From Spirosoma panaciterrae DSM 21099 (GTDB lineage: Bacteria; Bacteroidota; Bacteroidia; Cytophagales; Spirosomataceae), in contig NZ_KB893184.1 of NCBI RefSeq assembly GCF_000374025.1, positions 1-64,000 on the forward strand: 64,000 nucleotides of DNA, given 5' to 3'. The position numbers and the translations under genes were made by a program. The notes beneath the pieces are model-generated. The model saw nothing but the letters and a program-made list of their open reading frames with translations. It ran no database searches and was not told where the DNA came from. Position 1 is the stretch's first letter, and each line of letters opens with the position of its first letter. Positions 60,150 to 64,000 of the stretch are shown here, in pieces.

Positions 60150-61436
60150 ATGAATATACTTATACTAGGGTCGGGAGGGCGCGAACATGCTTTTGCCTGG
60201 AAGTTAGCGCAAAGTCCCTTATGTGATAATCTGTTTGTAGCGCCCGGAAACGCCGGAACCACGCAAATGGCTACAAATATCCCCATCAGCTATAATGACT
60301 TCCCGGCCGTTGCCAATACGGTTCGTGATAGAAAAATCGATCTGCTGATTGTTGGGCCAGAAGAGCCACTGGTAAAAGGAATCGTTGATTTTCTGCGCCA
60401 GCAACCTGATTTGGCTGATTTACGCATTGTAGGACCTGATGCCGCAGGGGCACAACTGGAAGGTAGTAAGGATTTTTCCAAGCAGTTTATGGTACGCCAT
60501 GGAATTCCTACGGCCGCATCGAAATCGTTTACGGCCGATTCACTACAGGAGGGTCTGGCGTATCTGGAAAGCCATAGCCTGCCGATTGTACTAAAAGCGG
60601 ATGGTCTCGCTGCCGGAAAAGGCGTGATTATTGCAGAATCAGTAGCTGACGCTCAGGCGACGTTGACCGATATGCTCGATGGGCAGAAGTTTGGCGCTGC
60701 GGGTAGTAAGGTGGTAGTTGAGCAGTTTTTGCGGGGTATCGAACTGTCGGTGTTTGTGCTGACCGATGGCGAAAACTACAAAATTCTGCCCGAAGCCAAA
60801 GACTACAAGCGTATTGGAGAAGAGGATACTGGCCCTAATACAGGTGGCATGGGTGCCGTTTCGCCCGTTGTGTTTGCGAACCAGACCTTCCTTAAAAAAG
60901 TTGAGGATAAGGTGGTTAAGCCGACGCTGCTGGGTCTGCAACAGGAAAATATCCGCTATCAGGGGTTTATCTTCGTGGGGCTCATGAAAGTGAACGGCGA
61001 GCCATTTGTGATTGAGTACAATGCACGCATGGGTGATCCTGAAACCGAGGTAGTTTTACCAAGGATTCAAAGTGATTTTGTTCAGCTAATGACAGCGACG
61101 GCTGATGGCGAACTGGATAAAGTATCGGTGCAGGTATCGCCACAAACGGCCGTTACTACGGTGTTGGTATCAGGGGGGTATCCCGGCGATTATCAGACCG
61201 GTAAAGCCATTACTGAATTGGAGCGTTTAGAGGATGTAACTGCCTTTCATGCCGGAACACTGGCAAAGAACGGGCAGGTACTGACCAACGGCGGGCGCGT
61301 ACTGGCTATTACAGCCCAGGCAAACTCGCTCGAAAATGCCGTCAGGAAGTCGCAGGAAGCGGCCCGGATGGTGCAATTTGACGGAAAACAGTACCGGAGA
61401 GATATTGGGCTCGACCTGCTTCGGTACGCGGACTGA
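60150..61436 (+). CDS. purD: Phosphoribosylamine-glycine ligase
   Basis: PurD is an ATP-grasp enzyme that joins glycine to phosphoribosylamine in purine synthesis. The 428-residue protein begins MNILILGSGGREHAFAWKLA. Other family parts are GPEEPLVKGIVDFL, LKADGLAAGKGVIIAES (ATP-grasp lysines), GPNTGGMGAVSP and VIEYNARMGDPETEVVLPR, the signature of the family. The start ATG is at 60150; the gap to recQ holds an inverted repeat. Confidence 0.98.
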   Translation: MNILILGSGGREHAFAWKLAQSPLCDNLFVAPGNAGTTQMATNIPISYNDFPAVANTVRDRKIDLLIVGPEEPLVKGIVDFLRQQPDLADLRIVGPDAAGAQLEGSKDFSKQFMVRHGIPTAASKSFTADSLQEGLAYLESHSLPIVLKADGLAAGKGVIIAESVADAQATLTDMLDGQKFGAAGSKVVVEQFLRGIELSVFVLTDGENYKILPEAKDYKRIGEEDTGPNTGGMGAVSPVVFANQTFLKKVEDKVVKPTLLGLQQENIRYQGFIFVGLMKVNGEPFVIEYNARMGDPETEVVLPRIQSDFVQLMTATADGELDKVSVQVSPQTAVTTVLVSGGYPGDYQTGKAITELERLEDVTAFHAGTLAKNGQVLTNGGRVLAITAQANSLENAVRKSQEAARMVQFDGKQYRRDIGLDLLRYAD

Positions 61437-61513
61437 GTTTTCAGCTTTCAGTGTATAGGTTTGCTGCCAACCCAAATGAGCAGCCCGACCGTGTACGATT
61501 GAAAGCCGAAAAC
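61437..61513. repeat. Imperfect inverted repeat in the purD-ricT gap
   Basis: GTTTTCAGCTTTCAGTGTATA (61437-61457) pairs with 61492-61513 with a few mismatches; its core is GTTTTC/GAAAAC and GCTTTCA/TGAAAGC. The words recall the nuoM-nuoN gap. The second arm ends 16 nt before the ricT ATG. Confidence 0.65.
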
Positions 61514-61529
61514 CGTAAACTGAAAAATT

Positions 61530-62720
61530 ATGTCTTGTAAGTCCTGTGCAACCGGCGGGTGTGGAACCCAGCGTGGTGCATCCGACGGTGAGAAAACGGC
61601 CACCAAAGGATGCAGCAGCGGAGGGTGTGGCACTGCGGGCTGCAATAAATTAAATTCGTTCGACTGGCTGAGCGACGTCGCCATGCCCGGAAAAAGTCGA
61701 TACGATGTTGTGGAAGTGAAGTTTAAAGGCGGGCGGAAAGAATATTACCGGAATGTTCATCAGCTCGATCTGACCACGGGCGATTACGTAGTGGCCGAAA
61801 TGCAATCGGGTTTTCATATCGGTGCGGTGTCCTTACAGGGTGAGCTGGTGCGATTGCAGGTTAAAAAACGGGCCATAAAAATTACCGACGACACCAAGGT
61901 TATTCATCGGATTGCCACGCCGAAGGATATGGAACGTCATGAACAGGCCATTCTGCGTGATCTGCCCGCTTTGTATCGGTCTCGTGAAATTATTCGGGAG
62001 CTGAAGCTGAACATGAAGTTGTCGGATGTTGAGTTTCAGTCCGACAATACGAAGGCGACGTTCTATTATTCATCGGAAGAGCGGGTCGATTTCCGGGAGT
62101 TGATTAAAATGCTCGCCAGCGAGTTCAAAGTACGTATCGAAATGCGCCAGATCAGCCTCCGTCAGGAAGCCGGTCGGCTTGGGGGAATTGGTTCCTGCGG
62201 TCGCGAACTGTGCTGCTCGACCTGGCTCACGGATTTCAAAAACATTGCGACGTCGGCGGCCCGGTATCAAAACCTGTCATTGAACCCTGCTAAGCTATCG
62301 GGTCAGTGTGGGCGGTTGAAGTGCTGTCTGAACTACGAACTGGATACGTACATGGATGCCCTACGCGATATTCCAACGATTGAAAAGCCGCTGGAAACGC
62401 AAAAAGGGAGAGCATTCTTGCAGAAAACGGATATTTTCCGTAAGCTGATGTGGTTTGGCTATAGTGCCGAAAGTACCTGGCATGCCCTTCCTATCGACCG
62501 TGTACTCGATATTGTTGAACTGAACAAAAATGGGATTATTCCCGAGTCGTTCGAGGTGCTGACGCCTATTACGGAGAAAGAACCCGTTACGGCGGCTGCT
62601 CTTAATAGTGATTTGCAAAAACTGGATGCCAAATACACGGCCCGATCTGGCAAAAAGAAAAAGAAAAAGTCGAAAGGCACTGATAATCAAAAGCCAACGC
62701 CAAACGGCAAAGCATCCTAA
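61530..62720 (+). CDS. ricT: PSP1-domain protein RicT (YaaT-like)
   Basis: The 396-residue protein opens with a cysteine-rich leader: C3, C6, C11, C28, C33 and C38 within 40 residues. A PSP1 C-terminal domain follows (about 45-300), with conserved GSCGRELCCSTWL and GQCGRLKCCLNYE. In Bacillus, RicT (YaaT) forms an Fe-S complex with RicA and RicF that helps RNA processing and developmental switches. Bacteroidota versions have this extra N-terminal cysteine cluster, which may bind another metal or cluster. The C-terminus is basic (GKKKKKKSKG). Its stop codon lies inside the arm of the next hairpin. Confidence 0.9.
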   Translation: MSCKSCATGGCGTQRGASDGEKTATKGCSSGGCGTAGCNKLNSFDWLSDVAMPGKSRYDVVEVKFKGGRKEYYRNVHQLDLTTGDYVVAEMQSGFHIGAVSLQGELVRLQVKKRAIKITDDTKVIHRIATPKDMERHEQAILRDLPALYRSREIIRELKLNMKLSDVEFQSDNTKATFYYSSEERVDFRELIKMLASEFKVRIEMRQISLRQEAGRLGGIGSCGRELCCSTWLTDFKNIATSAARYQNLSLNPAKLSGQCGRLKCCLNYELDTYMDALRDIPTIEKPLETQKGRAFLQKTDIFRKLMWFGYSAESTWHALPIDRVLDIVELNKNGIIPESFEVLTPITEKEPVTAAALNSDLQKLDAKYTARSGKKKKKKSKGTDNQKPTPNGKAS

Positions 62721-62764
62721 AATGAAAAAACCAGCTTGTAGGGCTGGTTTTTTCATTTTAGGAT
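62714..62764. terminator. Bidirectional terminator overlapping the ricT stop codon
   Basis: 62714-62735 (ATCCTAAAATGAAAAAACCA...) is perfectly complementary over 22 bp to 62743-62764, with a 7-nt loop. A/T tracts lie at both sides. The left arm contains the ricT TAA, and the convergent gene ends 10 bp beyond. Confidence 0.92.
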
Positions 62765-62774
62765 AAGACAGTCT

Positions 62775-63722
62775 CTAGAAGTCTCCGGTGTAAAACGGAC
62801 TAAAAACGTAATAAGTACTGTCACGTTTGGCTCGTTTGGGCGATGTATGAATATTTAGAACAAATCGGGAAAGAGGATTGTCGGGGCGCAGCCACTCTAG
62901 GTAGGGCCGTTCTTTCGCATACAAGCGAGCTACTTCGCGAACATGAATGGTTTTTACATCCGCTGGTGTAGCGGGTAAGTTGTTGATGAATACGTCGACC
63001 GACTTGGCATATTCGTCGTAGAGACTTAAGTGCTCATTTTTGGTGCGTTCAACCAGCGCATTTTTATTGTGGAAGAAAGTGGCTTCCAATAATTGATTCA
63101 TGTTGAAGGAACGCGTCTCACCCAGCGGATTTTGCGAAATAGCGGCCGCCCGCAACAAACTAAAAAATTGTTCCCGTCGGTCGTTGTTTGGAATGCGTTG
63201 TGAGCTGGTTTGAATCATAATCTGATAAGGTTTGGCTTCCTGATCAGCCTCCGCAAAATTCTCCCATTGATGAATCACAAATAATTCGCTTACATAATCG
63301 GGCGATAGTTTTTGAAGAGCATCGACCGGAGCCTCTTTCCCATTAATATACACTGCCGACGAGTATTTATAATCCTCGGGCAAGACAAACCTATTCTCTT
63401 TAAGCTGTAGAATGACGGGTTTGCCTACTACGACTTCGGTACCAAATTTGTTATTGAACAAGGCCATATGGCGGTACCACGTCTGTTTATCTTCCAGATC
63501 GACCACTAAGCCCCGTGTCGGATTCGTAGCGGGTAATGTAGTTGGGTTAAGTACCTGCTCAGACCGGCTTTGTTTATGCCGACAGGCAAACGCCATAGCC
63601 CCCATCAGTAACACCCAAATCCCATACCGCCACCAGACAGAAGAGCCTGAGCGATGGCTATTCATCATAAGCACCCGTTCACGAAGTGATGGACCACTAA
63701 ATCGGTTCGTAAATGAATACAT
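62775..63722 (-). pseudogene. C-terminal part of a BlaR1/M56-type membrane protein (separated ORF)
   Basis: The open frame has 315 residues. Its start, FTNRFSGPSLRERVLMMNSH, matches the segment that follows the peptidase core in BlaR1/M56 proteins, and the next hydrophobic stretch (WWRYGIWVLLMGAMAFACRH) is the last membrane helix. The remainder (about 60-315) is a soluble periplasmic domain that I do not recognise. The peptidase core lies upstream (63784-63999) in another frame and ends at TAG; the frame here is closed by TAA at 63752-63754 on the minus strand. So the gene is split. It may be a recent disruption or two separate proteins; 62 bp between the frames show no homology to the family. 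Confidence 0.6.
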
Positions 63723-63783
63723 GGGTTTGTAAATCTTTAATGGTGTAAATTAGACGAGTTGCATGGCAAAGTCTGCTGAATTT

Positions 63784-63999
63784 CTATTGCCCGGAAGCGA
63801 GGCTAACTTTCAACAGATTATATTGATACGCTTTGGCATCGACGCCTTCGGCCAGTACTGTGCGGTCGGCGCTAAATTCCAGCGTTTGATGAATGAGGTG
63901 CCGAAATAAATAAGCTGCCGGATTGAACCAGAAAGCAATGCAAACCAGTTCAGCGCCGATCATGTCGAAGCTATGACGTTCCCGAACGTGTACCCGCTC
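63784..63999 (-). pseudogene. M56 (BlaR1-like) peptidase core, C-terminal fragment (cut by window edge)
   Basis: The minus strand from 63999 encodes 71 residues beginning ERVHVRERHSFDMIGAELVC and ending LLKVSLASGQ before a TAG (63786-63784). The base at 64000 is the last base of the preceding codon; if that codon is CAT, the sequence reads HERVH, the zinc motif HExxH of M56. FWFNPAAYLFRHLIHQTLEF followed by SADRTVLAEG fits the third ligand region. In intact proteins the chain would continue into the sequence now found from 63722. This open frame was not in any longer translation here. Confidence 0.65.
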
Positions 64000-64000
64000 A

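Overview
The window reads as chromosomal DNA of a Bacteroidota bacterium, most likely Cytophagales and close to Spirosoma. The reasons are the type IX secretion genes porU and porV, putative promoters with the Bacteroidota TAnnTTTG box, few Shine-Dalgarno sequences, a carotenoid pair next to an ECF sigma factor, type II NADP isocitrate dehydrogenase, DUF6702 and RicT/PSP1 proteins, and mixed base composition around 50% GC. The genus is inferred from the style of the sequence and was not tested by a search. No tRNA, rRNA or CRISPR array was seen.

Layout. 1-281 is the end of an IS3-family element. 293-2884 is a membrane cytochrome/leucine-rich-repeat protein with a Tat-exported beta-propeller partner. 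3013-6660 (minus) is mreB-mreC-mreD followed by free methionine-sulfoxide reductase and a small periplasmic protein. 7439-14864 (plus) starts with a GH3-family enzyme, continues with a four-gene accessory island (Septu-like AAA ATPase, degenerate HNH-like protein, MntA antitoxin, HepT toxin) that runs by overlap straight into dxr, and then rseP and a DUF6702 protein. 15030-20758 holds lon, an AGE-family epimerase, icd and a Dabb protein. 20868-24623 is a glycerol/alditol group: glpK, an alditol-oxidase-like flavoenzyme and an aquaglyceroporin. 24860-29810 holds an MDR reductase, exbB-exbD, a Rieske-AIF type oxidoreductase and a DEDDh exonuclease. 29954-35338 is nuoK-L-M-N. 35561-43240 holds a GtrA protein, a small lipoprotein, a SprT-like protein, porU, porV and an M16 family protein without its zinc site. 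43403-53193 is housekeeping: plsY, M20 peptidase, a coiled-coil/barrel protein, purB, proC, a TlpA-like thioredoxin, gatB and a JmjC/cupin protein. 53205-57746 (minus) holds crtB, crtI, an ECF sigma factor and a KpsF-type isomerase. 57839-62720 holds recQ, purD and ricT. The right edge (62775-63999, minus) carries two pieces of what looks like a split BlaR1/M56 peptidase gene.

Two things stand out. The first is the island at 8955-11661, where an ATPase/HNH-like pair and a complete MntA-HepT toxin-antitoxin pair sit between metabolic genes with no space for separate promoters and overlap an essential isoprenoid gene. The second is a pattern between genes: at least fifteen gaps carry an inverted repeat with arms of about 12 to 45 nt. 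The arm sequences differ from gap to gap, yet the arms stay nearly perfectly complementary, and in same-strand gene pairs the second arm usually ends just before the next start codon. Some pairs share word families; others, such as the mreB-mreC element, look like REP/BIME repeats. Several of those between convergent genes are ordinary bidirectional terminators; the within-operon ones are not obviously explained.
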